Shown here: positions 19,683-28,691 of the stretch, piece by piece
How the letters are laid out: each line of letters opens with the position of its first letter
Position numbering within the stretch: position 1 is the first letter of the stretch
The notes under the pieces: generated by a model
The model's input: only the letters and a program-made list of their open reading frames with translations
What the model was told of the DNA's origin: nothing
Databases searched by the model: none
Assembly (NCBI GenBank): GCA_017512705.1
Contig: JAFWEX010000072.1
Location: forward strand, 19,259-83,258
Source: Paenibacillus sp.
Lineage (GTDB): Bacteria > Bacillota > Bacilli > Paenibacillales > Paenibacillaceae
Length of the DNA: 64,000 nucleotides
Direction of reading: 5' to 3'
Position numbers and translations under genes: made by a program

Positions 19683-19782
19683 AGAGTGGGGAAACCCACT
19701 CTTTAGTCTTTGGTATACATGAATCTTGGGTAATTAATTATCTGCCAGCAATGATTGCTGGTGTAACCTAAGTTGGAGGTTA
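19683..19782 (+). promoter_or_regulatory. Structured leader of the rimP-nusA operon (three hairpins)
   Basis: Hairpin 1: AGAGTGGG 19683-19690, a GAAA tetraloop, CCCACTCT 19695-19702, then TTAGTCTTT. Hairpin 2: CCAGCAA 19745-19751, loop TGA, TTGCTGG 19755-19761. Hairpin 3: TAACCT 19764-19769 with AGGTTA 19777-19782. Hairpin 3 buries part of the rimP ribosome-binding site GGAGG at 19775-19779. I do not match it to a named riboswitch. A regulatory role is inference. Confidence 0.6.
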
Positions 19783-19788
19783 TCGGTT

Positions 19789-20250
19789 TTGAGCACAACA
19801 AATATTAAATCTACCGTGGAAGAAATGATCCAACCCTACTTGAATGAACAAGGCTTCGAGCTGGTTGACATCGAATACGTCAAAGAAGGCAGCAACTGGT
19901 TTTTACGGGTGTATGTCGACAAAGAGGGTGGAATCGACATCGACGATTGTGTCTTGATCAGTGAAAAGCTTAGCGCCAAGCTGGATGAGAACGATCCGAT
20001 TCCATCTGTTTATTTCCTTGAAGTGTCTTCTCCTGGTGCGGAACGTCCACTGAAAAAAGCGGAGGATGTTGCCAAGTCTGTAGGTAAAAATGTATTTGTT
20101 ACAACCTACGAACCGGTGAACGGAATGAAGGAGTTCGAAGGCAAGCTGATTTCCTTTGAAAACGAGGAGCTTGTCATTGAAGCAGGCAAGAAGCAGCATA
20201 CCGTTTCTTATGAAAAGGTTGCCAGTGCGCGTTTGGCTATTGTGTTTTAA
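19789..20250 (+). CDS. rimP: Ribosome maturation factor RimP
   Basis: RimP helps 30S subunit assembly. The 153-residue protein has the N-terminal alpha/beta domain with GFELVDIEYVKEGSNWFLRVYVDKEGGIDIDDC and the conserved YFLEVSSPGAERPL, then a small Sm-like barrel. The start is TTG 19789 with GGAGG at 19775-19779. It is the first gene of the nusA operon, as in most bacteria. Confidence 0.97.
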   Translation: MSTTNIKSTVEEMIQPYLNEQGFELVDIEYVKEGSNWFLRVYVDKEGGIDIDDCVLISEKLSAKLDENDPIPSVYFLEVSSPGAERPLKKAEDVAKSVGKNVFVTTYEPVNGMKEFEGKLISFENEELVIEAGKKQHTVSYEKVASARLAIVF

Positions 20251-20287
20251 AAGCCTTGTTCACTTGATTAATGAAAAGACACATCTC

Positions 20288-20336
20288 ACGTAAACGGCAA
20301 GGTGCTCACAAGTTTAGAGCCTTCGCCGTTTTACGT
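20288..20336 (+). promoter_or_regulatory. Hairpin between rimP and nusA
   Basis: ACGTAAACGGC at 20288-20298 pairs with GCCGTTTTACGT at 20325-20336 with one bulged base. AAGG and CCTT extend the stem inward. No T run follows, so it is not a normal terminator. It lies 35 bases before nusA. NusA itself binds RNA and promotes pausing, so autoregulation is possible (inference). Confidence 0.5.
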
Positions 20337-20371
20337 ATGGGATGCTATGTTTGAAAGGGGGATCAACATTC

Positions 20372-21469
20372 ATGAGTATGGATTTTATTGAAGCAATGAA
20401 TGAATTGGAACGGGAAAAAGGGATCAGCAAGGATGTGCTGTTTGAAGCGATTGAGGCTGCACTTATCTCCAGTTACAAGCGTAATTTTAACACGGCACAG
20501 AATGTGCGAGTGGACATGAATCGTAATACGGGGGTTATTCGGGTATTTGCACGTAAGCTGATCGTGGAAGAAGTTCTCGATTCGCGGACTGAAATCTCAT
20601 TGCCTGCTGCACGGGAGATTAACCCACACTTCCAGCTGGAAGATATTGCGGAGATTGAAGTTACACCACGTGACTTTGGACGTATTGCTGCACAGACGGC
20701 TAAACAGGTTGTTACCCAGCGGATTCGTGAGGCCGAGCGTGGTCTGATCTATAATGCTTTCGTGGATAAAGAAGAGGATATTGTTACGGGAGTAGTGCAG
20801 CGTCAGGATTTGCGCAATATCTACATCGATCTGGGCAAGATTGAAGCGGCACTGCCGCTCACCGAGTTAATGCCGAACGAGAAGTTTGTCCACGGTGATC
20901 GCATCAAAGCGTACATCACGAAGGTCGAAAATACGACTAAAGGACCGCAAATTATTTTATCCCGTACTCATCCGGGTCTGTTAAAACGACTCTTTGAGCT
21001 GGAAGTGCCTGAAATTTTCGATGGCGTAGTTGAAATCCGTTCTGTTGCCCGTGAGGCAGGGTTTCGTTCCAAAATTGCTGTTCACTCCCGCAACGAGGAA
21101 GTCGATCCGGTTGGTTCTTGCGTAGGGCCAAAAGGAATGCGCGTGCAGACCATTGTGGGTGAGCTGCGCGGTGAGAAAATCGACATCGTTCGATATTCCG
21201 AACAAGTAGATGAATATGTGGCTAACGCATTGAGTCCTTCCAAAGTGCTGGAAGTTCACGTGTTCGAGGAGGAGAAGATGGCTCGGGTGATCGTTCCTGA
21301 CTATCAACTGTCCCTTGCCATTGGTATTAAAGGCCAAAATGCCAGATTGGCAGCCAAATTGACGGGCTGGAAAATCGACATTAAGAGCGAGAGCCAGGCG
21401 GAGCAGGAATTCGGCAGAGAAAAAGATTCTTCTTCGGAAATGCATCAGGATTCTGTCTCCGTCGATTAA
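20372..21469 (+). CDS. nusA: Transcription termination/antitermination factor NusA
   Basis: RNA polymerase-binding elongation factor promoting pausing and hairpin termination. The N-terminal polymerase-binding domain (FIEAMNELEREKGISKDVLFEAIEAALI) is followed by S1 (about 135-200) and two KH domains (VGSCVGPKGMRVQTIV; LAIGIKGQNARLAAKLTGW). ATG 20372 has AAAGGGGGA at 20354-20362; the upstream in-frame ATG at 20342 has no SD. 365 aa, the short Gram-positive form without C-terminal acidic repeats. Confidence 0.98.
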   Translation: MSMDFIEAMNELEREKGISKDVLFEAIEAALISSYKRNFNTAQNVRVDMNRNTGVIRVFARKLIVEEVLDSRTEISLPAAREINPHFQLEDIAEIEVTPRDFGRIAAQTAKQVVTQRIREAERGLIYNAFVDKEEDIVTGVVQRQDLRNIYIDLGKIEAALPLTELMPNEKFVHGDRIKAYITKVENTTKGPQIILSRTHPGLLKRLFELEVPEIFDGVVEIRSVAREAGFRSKIAVHSRNEEVDPVGSCVGPKGMRVQTIVGELRGEKIDIVRYSEQVDEYVANALSPSKVLEVHVFEEEKMARVIVPDYQLSLAIGIKGQNARLAAKLTGWKIDIKSESQAEQEFGREKDSSSEMHQDSVSVD

Positions 21470-21495
21470 AGGAAAGCACGGGGAGGCGCTGACGT

Positions 21496-21804
21496 ATGAA
21501 ACCTAAAAAAGTGCCGTTGCGTAAATGTGTGGCATGTCAGGAAATGATGCCCAAAAAGCAGTTGATTCGCATCGTTAAAACGCCTGAGGATGAAGTACTA
21601 ATCGATTTAACCGGTAAAAAGTCTGGACGGGGTGCATATCTGTGCGGGAAAGAGTCCTGTTTCAAGCTTTCTCTCAAAAATCGCGCTCTTGATCGCGCGT
21701 TAAAAGGTAAAGTTTCGTCTGAGATCTATGAACAGCTAGCGGTTGATTTTATTGCAGTAGAGGATGAATTCATTGCTGCACAGGAGCGTGAAGATCATGA
21801 GTGA
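21496..21804 (+). CDS. rnpM: RNase P modulator RnpM (YlxR)
   Basis: A 102-residue YlxR-family protein with the typical LRKCVACQEMMPKKQLIRIV and GRGAYLCGKESC segments. YlxR of B. subtilis has been reported to bind RNase P RNA and modulate its activity. It lies between nusA and rplGA in the usual order. Its last codons overlap the start of the next gene, so translation is probably coupled. Confidence 0.93.
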   Translation: MKPKKVPLRKCVACQEMMPKKQLIRIVKTPEDEVLIDLTGKKSGRGAYLCGKESCFKLSLKNRALDRALKGKVSSEIYEQLAVDFIAVEDEFIAAQEREDHE

Positions 21805-22126
21805 TACGAAAGTACTCTCTTACCTCGGGCTCTCTATGCGTGCTGGTAAATTGCTCACAGGCGATGAGATAGTACACAAGGCGGTCCGTTCAGGCGAAGC
21901 CAAAATGGTTATTGTTGCAGGTGACGCCTCACCAAATACACAAAAGAAATTTCGCGACAAATGTGCTACTTACAAGGTTCCGCTTCTTATCGGATTGGAT
22001 CGTGATCGTATAGGGTCAAGTATCGGTAAAGACACGCGGGTTGTTCTTGCGGTAACAGACCTTGGGTTTGCAAAGATGATCTCCAAACAAGTCGGTATAA
22101 TGTCGGAGGTGGAGTATATTGAGTAA
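21797..22126 (+). CDS. rplGA: L7Ae-family RNA-binding protein YlxQ (RplGA)
   Basis: A 109-residue L7Ae/L30e-like protein that binds kink-turn RNA. Motifs: [18 protein letters not shown] and [19 protein letters not shown] 21797 overlaps the rnpM stop and has an AGGAG-like SD at 21782-21786. The in-frame ATG at 21764 lies deep in rnpM and is less likely. The end overlaps the infB start by 8 bases. Its cellular role is not established. Confidence 0.92.
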   Translation: MSDTKVLSYLGLSMRAGKLLTGDEIVHKAVRSGEAKMVIVAGDASPNTQKKFRDKCATYKVPLLIGLDRDRIGSSIGKDTRVVLAVTDLGFAKMISKQVGIMSEVEYIE

Positions 22127-24698
22127 ACAGGAAAACAAGGAAAAATTGCGAGTTTATGAATATGCGAAGTCCCTTAACATGAGTAGTAAGGAAATTATAA
22201 CTATTCTTAAAAAACTGGATATTCCTGTTAACAACCATATGAGTGTAATGGAGAATGGTTCGGTTGGCAAAGTGGAACAATTTTTTAAAGATATTAAATC
22301 CACAGCTGCCTCGAAACAAGGGAATGAAGCCAAGCCGGTTTCAACTTCGGCGGTGCGCAGTGACAAACCAGTGGACAGCAACAAGCCGGGCGGCGGAGTG
22401 AACACGCCGAATAACAGTAATACAACCGGTAGTCCCGTACAAACAAAAATACAACAGGAAAAGCAGGTAGGTATGAACAATAGAACAAGTTCCAATAATA
22501 ACAATGGCGCTCAGAGACCAAGCGGCCAAGATAGCCGTAACAGAACAACAAATTCCCAAAGCTCAAGCCAAGGGGGACAATCAGGAAATCGCCCAAGACC
22601 AGCTTCAGGTGGTCAAGGTACCACGGGGTCCCGCCCACAAGGAACGGGTCAACGTACGAACAATAACAGCGGTCCTAACAGAAACGCAGGGCCGAATACT
22701 GGCGGTAACACTGGTAACAGCGGGAACCGTAGTGGCGGACAAAGCCAAGGACAAGGCGGCGGCCAACGCAGAGGTGGTCAAGGAAACACTGGTAATCAGA
22801 ACGGCAATCGTTCCAATACTGGTGGCGGTGGTGGAAGACGCTTCGACGACAATCGTGGCGGCGGTAACTTCCGTAATAACCGTGGTGGCAAGAACAATCG
22901 CAACAGAAATCAGCAACAGTATGTGCAACGTGAGAAAATCGATAATACACCGAAGAAAATTATCGTTCGCGGAGACATGACTGTTGGCGAAACAGCGAAA
23001 CTTCTTCATAAGGATGCTTCAGAGGTCATTAAAAAGCTTATTGGTATGGGTGTTATGGCAACCATTAACCAAGAGCTCGACATTGATACCATTCTCTTGC
23101 TTGCAGGTGAATTCGGTGTTGAAGTTGAAGTGAAGATCGTTCTTGAAGATGACCGTTTCGAAACCTTGGAAGAGAATGATGATCCTGCGGATCTTCAATC
23201 CCGTCCTCCGGTTGTAACAATCATGGGACACGTTGACCATGGTAAAACTACATTGCTGGATGCTATTCGCTCTGCGAATGTATCTGACGGCGAAGCTGGC
23301 GGAATCACTCAGCATATCGGTGCTTATCAAGTTGAAATTAACAATAAAAAAATTACGTTCTTGGATACTCCAGGTCACGAAGCGTTTACAGCGATGCGTG
23401 CGCGTGGAGCACAAGTTACAGATATGACGATTATCGTTGTAGCTGCTGATGATGGTGTTATGCCACAAACGGTTGAGGCGATTAATCATGCCAAAGCCGC
23501 TGGCCTGCCGATTATCGTTGCTGTTAACAAAATTGACAAACCTAGTGCGGATCCTGACAAAGTGAAACAGGAACTGACGAACTATGAACTCGTTCCAGAA
23601 GAGTGGGGCGGAGACACCATCTTCGTGAACGTATCTGCGAAACAAAGAATGGGTCTGGAAGATTTGCTGGAAATGATTTTGCTCGTTGCTGAAGTTAATG
23701 AGTACAAAGCAAATCCTGATAAACGTGCCCGTGGTACAGTAATTGAAGCCGAGCTGGATAAAGGTCGCGGTCCTGTTGCACGTATTCTTGTACAACATGG
23801 TACGTTGAAAGTCGGAGATGCGTTCGTTGCGGGGAACTGCTTCGGTCGTGTACGTGCAATGGTCAACGATAAAGGCCGTCGTCTGAAAGAAGCAGGACCA
23901 TCTACTCCTGTGGAAATTACGGGTCTGACTGAAGTTCCAGGTGCGGGAGATCCATTCATGGTGTTTGAAGATGAGCGTAAGGCTCGTTCTATCGCAGACA
24001 AACGTGCGATTACGCAGCGTGAATCTGACCTGGGTACAAATACACGTGTAACGCTGGATGATCTGTTCCAACACATCAAAGACGGTGAGATCAAAGATTT
24101 GAACGTGATCATTAAAGGTGACGTTCAAGGTTCAGTCGAGGCGTTGAAAGGTTCCCTCGCGAAGATTGAGGTTGAAGGCGTACGAGTGAAGATCATTCAC
24201 AGTGGTGCTGGTGCGATTACTGAATCCGACATTATTTTGGCGGCAGCTTCTAACGCCATCGTGATCGGTTTCAACGTTCGTCCTGAAAATCAGGCGAAAA
24301 TCACTGCAGATCAAGAGCAAGTAGACATTCGTCTGCACCGCGTCATCTACAGTGTTATCGAAGAGATTGAACAAGCGATGAAAGGTATGCTTGATCCGAT
24401 TTACAAAGAAAAAGTGATCGGTCATGCTGAAGTTCGGAATACCTTCTCCATCAGTAAAGTGGGTACTATTGCAGGGTGTATGGTTACTTCCGGTAAAATT
24501 ACCCGTTCAGCTGAAGCTCGTTTGATTCGTGATGGCATCGTACTTTACGAAGGTAAACTGGATTCCCTGAAGCGTTATAAAGATGATGCCAAGGAAGTGG
24601 CTCAAGGCTACGAGTGTGGTATTACACTAGATAATTACAACGATCTTAAGGAAGGCGACGTTATTGAAGCCTTCATTATGGAGACCGTACAACGATAA
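22119..24698 (+). CDS. infB: Translation initiation factor IF-2
   Basis: GTPase that delivers initiator fMet-tRNA to the 30S subunit. N-terminal IF2 helical domain ([22 protein letters not shown]), then a disordered Asn/Gly/Arg/Gln-rich arm (about residues 119-267), a second IF2_N domain, and the G domain with [24 protein letters not shown] and NKIDKP, followed by domains II, III and IV. The start is TTG 22119 with GGAGGT at 22105-22110. At 859 aa it is about 140 residues longer than B. subtilis IF2, mostly because of the arm. No frameshift is seen. Confidence 0.98.
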   Translation: MSKQENKEKLRVYEYAKSLNMSSKEIITILKKLDIPVNNHMSVMENGSVGKVEQFFKDIKSTAASKQGNEAKPVSTSAVRSDKPVDSNKPGGGVNTPNNSNTTGSPVQTKIQQEKQVGMNNRTSSNNNNGAQRPSGQDSRNRTTNSQSSSQGGQSGNRPRPASGGQGTTGSRPQGTGQRTNNNSGPNRNAGPNTGGNTGNSGNRSGGQSQGQGGGQRRGGQGNTGNQNGNRSNTGGGGGRRFDDNRGGGNFRNNRGGKNNRNRNQQQYVQREKIDNTPKKIIVRGDMTVGETAKLLHKDASEVIKKLIGMGVMATINQELDIDTILLLAGEFGVEVEVKIVLEDDRFETLEENDDPADLQSRPPVVTIMGHVDHGKTTLLDAIRSANVSDGEAGGITQHIGAYQVEINNKKITFLDTPGHEAFTAMRARGAQVTDMTIIVVAADDGVMPQTVEAINHAKAAGLPIIVAVNKIDKPSADPDKVKQELTNYELVPEEWGGDTIFVNVSAKQRMGLEDLLEMILLVAEVNEYKANPDKRARGTVIEAELDKGRGPVARILVQHGTLKVGDAFVAGNCFGRVRAMVNDKGRRLKEAGPSTPVEITGLTEVPGAGDPFMVFEDERKARSIADKRAITQRESDLGTNTRVTLDDLFQHIKDGEIKDLNVIIKGDVQGSVEALKGSLAKIEVEGVRVKIIHSGAGAITESDIILAAASNAIVIGFNVRPENQAKITADQEQVDIRLHRVIYSVIEEIEQAMKGMLDPIYKEKVIGHAEVRNTFSISKVGTIAGCMVTSGKITRSAEARLIRDGIVLYEGKLDSLKRYKDDAKEVAQGYECGITLDNYNDLKEGDVIEAFIMETVQR
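22473..22919 (+). repeat. Low-complexity Asn/Gly/Arg/Gln coding segment in infB
   Basis: About 149 codons of IF2 made almost only of N, G, R, Q, S and T, with many RGG/GGR-like and GNR units (for example [23 protein letters not shown]). It is a coding low-complexity tract, not a tandem DNA repeat. Long open frames on both strands here are shadows of the biased composition. Confidence 0.85.
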
Positions 24699-24723
24699 GC
24701 AAGGAAGTATGAGGTGAACAACA

Positions 24724-25083
24724 ATGGCTAAGATTCGTACAGGTAGAGTGGGCGAGCAGATCAAGAAAGAACTAAGTCTGCTGATCCAGTCAGAACTGAA
24801 AGATCCGCGTATCGGTTTTATTACCGTAACGGGAGTTGAAGTGACTGGCGACTTGTCGCAAGCCAAAGTTTATCTGAGTGTCTTTGGTGAACAGGAACAG
24901 AAGGATAACTCGCTGAAGGCACTTGCCAAAGCAAGCGGGTTTCTGCGCACGGAGCTCGGTAAACGAATCCGTTTCCGTCATGTTCCCGAGTTGATATTCA
25001 AGATCGACGAATCGATTGCATATGGCAGCCGAATTGAAAAGCTGCTCGGCGATATTGGTTCCGACAAAAACGAATCCCAGTAA
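24724..25083 (+). CDS. rbfA: Ribosome-binding factor A
   Basis: Late 30S maturation and cold-adaptation factor with a KH-like fold, 119 aa. Motifs [46 protein letters not shown] and [16 protein letters not shown] are family hallmarks. ATG 24724 follows GAGGTGAACAACA. It lies 25 bases after infB and is part of the same operon. Confidence 0.97.
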   Translation: MAKIRTGRVGEQIKKELSLLIQSELKDPRIGFITVTGVEVTGDLSQAKVYLSVFGEQEQKDNSLKALAKASGFLRTELGKRIRFRHVPELIFKIDESIAYGSRIEKLLGDIGSDKNESQ

Positions 25084-25102
25084 CAGAATAGAGGAGACGG
25101 CA

Positions 25103-26080
25103 ATGCACACTTATGAACAGGCGCTTCAGGCAGGAAAACAATTCTTGCTGGAGCATGACGATTACCTGGTCGTGTCGCATGTACAGCCGGACGGTGACGC
25201 AGTCAGCTCGACGGTAACGATGGGCTGGCTGCTGTCATGTCTGGGAAAAACATTCACCATGATCAATGAAGGTGAAATTCCGCAGCGCATGCGTTTTTTG
25301 TGGGAAGCGGATACGATTGTGAACATGACCGAACACCCTCCAGAGCGCAAGTATAAAGCGATCATCTGTGTAGATTGCGCTGACTTTGCTAGAGTGGGGC
25401 TTACACGTCATTATTTTGAAGAAGACGCAGTTATTTTGAATATTGACCATCATCCTACTAATAATGGGTATGGAGCAGTGAACATCATTAAACCTGATGC
25501 AGCAGCAACAGCCGAAATTTTGTTTGAGTTGCTGCAACGCTTCGATATTACATGGGATAAGGAGATCGCTACGGCAGTATACACAGGTCTGCTAACAGAC
25601 ACGGGTGGATTCCGCTATGCGAATACGAGTCCAAATGTAATGGCTGTGGCTTCCGAGTTGCTGAAGCAAGGTGTAGATGGACCATATCTTGCACAAACGC
25701 TATTGGAAGAGTTGACGCTTCCGCAAATTCACATTTTGAATAAGGCGCTCTCATCTCTACAGATGTCGGAAGATGGTAAAATAGCCTGGGTGGTTATTAC
25801 ACCAGAGGATATGCAAGAATGTAAAGCAACCAACGAAGATTTGGAAGGGATCGTCAACTATACTCGTAACATTCGTGGGGTGGAAGTTGGTATCTTTTTC
25901 AAAGTAATCAACGATAATGCAGTTAAGGTGTCTATGCGCTCAGCGGGCAAAATAGATGTGGCAGCGTTGGCGCAGACCTTTGGTGGCGGCGGACATGTTC
26001 TCGCAGCGGGATGCCGACTGGAAGGTACATTGGAAGACATCGTGCAAAACGTTCTGAAGCAGGTGAGAGCACAATGGTAA
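25103..26080 (+). CDS. nrnA: Bifunctional oligoribonuclease/pAp phosphatase NrnA
   Basis: DHH/DHHA1 phosphoesterase degrading nano-RNAs and 3'-phosphoadenosine 5'-phosphate. Metal-binding motifs SHVQPDGDA, VDCAD and NIDHHPTN, plus the C-terminal DHHA1 motif FGGGGHVLAAGC, are intact. ATG 25103 has GAGGAGA at 25091-25097. 325 aa. The end overlaps truB by 7 bases. Its place between rbfA and truB is the same in B. subtilis. Confidence 0.96.
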   Translation: MHTYEQALQAGKQFLLEHDDYLVVSHVQPDGDAVSSTVTMGWLLSCLGKTFTMINEGEIPQRMRFLWEADTIVNMTEHPPERKYKAIICVDCADFARVGLTRHYFEEDAVILNIDHHPTNNGYGAVNIIKPDAAATAEILFELLQRFDITWDKEIATAVYTGLLTDTGGFRYANTSPNVMAVASELLKQGVDGPYLAQTLLEELTLPQIHILNKALSSLQMSEDGKIAWVVITPEDMQECKATNEDLEGIVNYTRNIRGVEVGIFFKVINDNAVKVSMRSAGKIDVAALAQTFGGGGHVLAAGCRLEGTLEDIVQNVLKQVRAQW

Positions 26081-26997
26081 AATCATTTGAAGGCGTGCTT
26101 CCCGTATATAAACCTGCGGGATTCACTTCTCATGATGTTGTAGCTAAAATGCGCGGGATTTTAAAGATGAAGCGTATTGGTCATACAGGTACTCTCGACC
26201 CGCAGGTCACTGGAGTTCTTCCACTCTGCCTTGGACGAGCGACAAGGGTAGTGGAGTATATGCAAGAGCTGCCGAAGGAATATATGGCGACGCTAAGACT
26301 AGGATTGGCTACGGACACAGAGGACTTGACGGGAGAAGTCATTGAGCGTACTGAATCTGCTGTAGAGGTCACACAGGATCAGGTTCAGCAAGTATTGGAA
26401 CAGTTCCTGGGTACGATTTCACAGGTGCCGCCGATGTTTTCTGCGGTAAAAGTAGATGGAAAACGGTTGTACGAGCTTGCGCGTGAAGGCAAGACCGTTG
26501 AGCGTAAGAGCCGGGAAGTGACGATTTACGAACTGGAACTTACCGGGATCGAAATTCATGATGGCATAACGGATATATCGTTCCGCGCCTTGTGCTCAAA
26601 AGGAACGTATATTCGTACCTTGTGTGTAGACATCGGCCGTTCGCTTGGATTCCCATCTACCATGGTTAAGCTGGAACGCACGATATCAGCAGGAATATCT
26701 GCCGATCACTGTCTACGTATAGAAGAAGTGCAGCAGCGCATGAACGAAGGAACGCTGGCAGAGGCACTTATTCCTGTGGATGAAGCTATTTCTTCCATTC
26801 CCGCCCACAAAGTTGGAGAGGAACAGACGAAGGGGGCTCTACAGGGCCAAAAGCTGTCTGCGCGTCTGTTGGAGCCGCCTGTGGAAAAGCCAGGACTGCT
26901 ACGTTTGTATGCTCAGGATGGAACGTTTCTAGGGATATTTGAGCGGGATGAATTGAAACCAACTGTAAGGGCTGTTAAAGTCTTCTTACCGGAATAA
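26074..26997 (+). CDS. truB: tRNA pseudouridine-55 synthase TruB
   Basis: Makes pseudouridine at position 55 of tRNA. Catalytic Asp at about residue 42 in HTGTLDPQVTGVLPLCLG; VPPMFSAVKVDGKRLYELAR and CSKGTYIRTLCVDIG are conserved. A C-terminal PUA-like region follows. ATG 26074 overlaps the end of nrnA (ATGGTAA), indicating coupled translation. 307 aa. Confidence 0.97.
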   Translation: MVKSFEGVLPVYKPAGFTSHDVVAKMRGILKMKRIGHTGTLDPQVTGVLPLCLGRATRVVEYMQELPKEYMATLRLGLATDTEDLTGEVIERTESAVEVTQDQVQQVLEQFLGTISQVPPMFSAVKVDGKRLYELAREGKTVERKSREVTIYELELTGIEIHDGITDISFRALCSKGTYIRTLCVDIGRSLGFPSTMVKLERTISAGISADHCLRIEEVQQRMNEGTLAEALIPVDEAISSIPAHKVGEEQTKGALQGQKLSARLLEPPVEKPGLLRLYAQDGTFLGIFERDELKPTVRAVKVFLPE

Positions 26998-27067
26998 TAA
27001 GGTACCGGGCTTGGAGTGAGGACGAGGTTCAAGCTTGGCCCATCAAGTGAAATGCAGGTGAATGATT

Positions 27068-28006
27068 GTGAAAACCGTAATGCTAACCTATCCGCAGACA
27101 TTACAATCAGCGGACTTGATTACACATCCCCAAGTGCTGGCAATCGGTCAATTTGACGGGTTGCATCTCGGACATGCAAGCGTCATTCTATCCGCTGTTC
27201 GCATTGCAAGGGAAACGGGCATGAAAGCAGCCGTCATGACTTTCCATCCACACCCGAAGGAAGTTATGCGTAAAGGAGATTACGAGGGTTACCTGACGCC
27301 TCTCAGGGACAAAGAAGAGATTTTGGCTGGGATGGGTGTAGACATTCTTTATGTCGTTGAGTTCAATGAGCAATTTTCAAAACTCACACCAGTCCAATTT
27401 GTTCATGAATTGCTGCTTCCTCTCCAGACACGTACAGCTGTTGTCGGATTTGATTTTCGTTTTGGTCACCAAGGTGCGGGAGATGAGCAGATGCTGCGCA
27501 CATTGGGGGATGGAGAAATGAAGGTTGAGACAGTTTCTCCCTTCCTGCTTGGCGGGGAGAAGGTAAGCAGTTCGCTGATTCGTGCACTTTTGAAGCGGGG
27601 CGAGATGGATGAGGCAAGCCAGTGGCTCGGGCGTCCTTATAGTGTCAGAGGTACTGTGATTCACGGAGAGAAACGGGGGCGTACCATTGGTTTTCCTACC
27701 GCTAATCTTGAACTTGTTGACCATTATGTTACGCCGGCCAAAGGCGTGTATGCCGTGAGAGTATATTTTGGGGATCAAGAACTTGCAGGTGTGATGAACT
27801 TGGGTGTAAAACCGACTTTTCACGAGAATGGAATGAGACCGACCTACGAAGTGCATCTGCTTGATTTTGACGGCCAAATTTATGATCAGGAACTGAAAGT
27901 GGAGTTAGTGCACTACATTCGAAACGAACAGAAATTTGGCTCAATTGATGCCTTGATTGCTCAGATTCGAGAAGATGCTTTGACTGCTGCTCGCTTATTG
28001 TCCTAA
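27068..28006 (+). CDS. ribF: Bifunctional riboflavin kinase/FAD synthetase
   Basis: Converts riboflavin to FMN and FAD. The N-terminal nucleotidyltransferase domain has AIGQFDGLHLGHASV, and the C-terminal riboflavin-kinase domain has GRTIGFPTANLE. I chose GTG 27068 (MKTVMLTYP) because AGGTGA at 27056-27061 is well spaced and B. subtilis RibC starts MKT. ATG 27062 is too close to that SD. 312 aa. Last gene before the rpsO promoter. Confidence 0.94.
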   Translation: MKTVMLTYPQTLQSADLITHPQVLAIGQFDGLHLGHASVILSAVRIARETGMKAAVMTFHPHPKEVMRKGDYEGYLTPLRDKEEILAGMGVDILYVVEFNEQFSKLTPVQFVHELLLPLQTRTAVVGFDFRFGHQGAGDEQMLRTLGDGEMKVETVSPFLLGGEKVSSSLIRALLKRGEMDEASQWLGRPYSVRGTVIHGEKRGRTIGFPTANLELVDHYVTPAKGVYAVRVYFGDQELAGVMNLGVKPTFHENGMRPTYEVHLLDFDGQIYDQELKVELVHYIRNEQKFGSIDALIAQIREDALTAARLLS

Positions 28007-28050
28007 AAATAATAAAGTTTATGTTTACATTTACTTTGTCCAGGCAACTA

Positions 28051-28059
28051 TGGTATAAT
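28051..28059 (+). promoter_or_regulatory. Extended -10 promoter for rpsO
   Basis: TGGTATAAT at 28051-28059 is an extended -10 (TGnTATAAT). The -35 region (TTTACT near 28030) is weak. The leader of about 95 nt carries TTAGC/GCTAA and CACCG/CGGTG inverted pairs around 28093-28133. This could be an S15-binding leader, as known for other rpsO genes (inference). Confidence 0.65.
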
Positions 28060-28161
28060 GTACTACGTTATCGATTGAGATGACATTAACCTTAGCTTGG
28101 TTACGCGCTCTCACCGGCGGTGACGAGGCTAACGGCGATTATAATGAAGGAGGTGAATAGG

Positions 28162-28431
28162 ATGGCATTGACTCAAGAACGTAAACAACAACTGATCGAC
28201 GAGCACAAAACTCATGAGTCCGATACTGGATCACCTGAGGTGCAAGTTGCTATCCTTACGGAAAACATCAGAAGTTTGACAGACCACTTGCGTACGCACA
28301 AGAAAGACCACCACTCACGTCGTGGACTTTTGAAAATGGTAGGTCAACGTCGTAAGCTTTTGGCTTACGTGAAAAACAAAGATGTTAAACGTTACAGCGC
28401 ACTGATCGAAAAACTCGGATTGCGTCGTTAA
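28162..28431 (+). CDS. rpsO: Small ribosomal subunit protein uS15
   Basis: An 89-residue S15 that binds 16S rRNA early in assembly. Start [30 protein letters not shown], with [19 protein letters not shown] in the middle. ATG 28162 follows AAGGAGGTGAATAGG. It is flanked by its own promoter and a terminator and lies before pnp as in most bacteria. Confidence 0.98.
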   Translation: MALTQERKQQLIDEHKTHESDTGSPEVQVAILTENIRSLTDHLRTHKKDHHSRRGLLKMVGQRRKLLAYVKNKDVKRYSALIEKLGLRR

Positions 28432-28450
28432 TTATCGTACATGTTTTCAA

Positions 28451-28522
28451 AATCAACCTGGCTGTTATCCGCATTTCTTGTGTCTAACAAGACAAGCGGA
28501 GCTTACAGCCGGGTTGTTTTGT
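28451..28522 (+). terminator. Terminator after rpsO
   Basis: CAACCTGGCTGT at 28454-28465 pairs with ACAGCCGGGTTG near 28505-28516. TCCGC/GCGGA extends the stem, and TTTT follows. Confidence 0.8.
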
Positions 28523-28552
28523 AGATGAACATGTTGCCATATATTTGTAGCT

Positions 28553-28579
28553 AAGGGCTCCGCAAGGAGCTTTTGTTTT
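28553..28579 (+). terminator. Second terminator-like hairpin between rpsO and pnp
   Basis: GCTCC at 28557-28561, a GCAA tetraloop, GGAGC at 28566-28570, extended by G-U and A-U pairs, then TTTTGTTTT. It makes a tandem terminator with the preceding one, or an attenuator before pnp. Confidence 0.65.
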
Positions 28580-28691
28580 GCAAGTCAGCCTGCACAACGT
28601 CTTTCTATAGCTAATGAATGATGGACAAGCAGGAAATACTGTGAATATGCAGAATCCATTGTGAATAGGAACGAATTAAAGGAGGAATCTC

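Noticed and set aside
22504-23009. Long open frames on both strands over the infB low-complexity arm
   Set aside because: They arise from biased N/G/R codons, have no SD or domains, and overlap the clear IF2 frame.
23019-24128. 369-codon minus-strand open frame opposite infB
   Set aside because: Antisense shadow of a conserved GTPase gene; the protein is Cys/Phe/Arg-rich nonsense without recognisable motifs.
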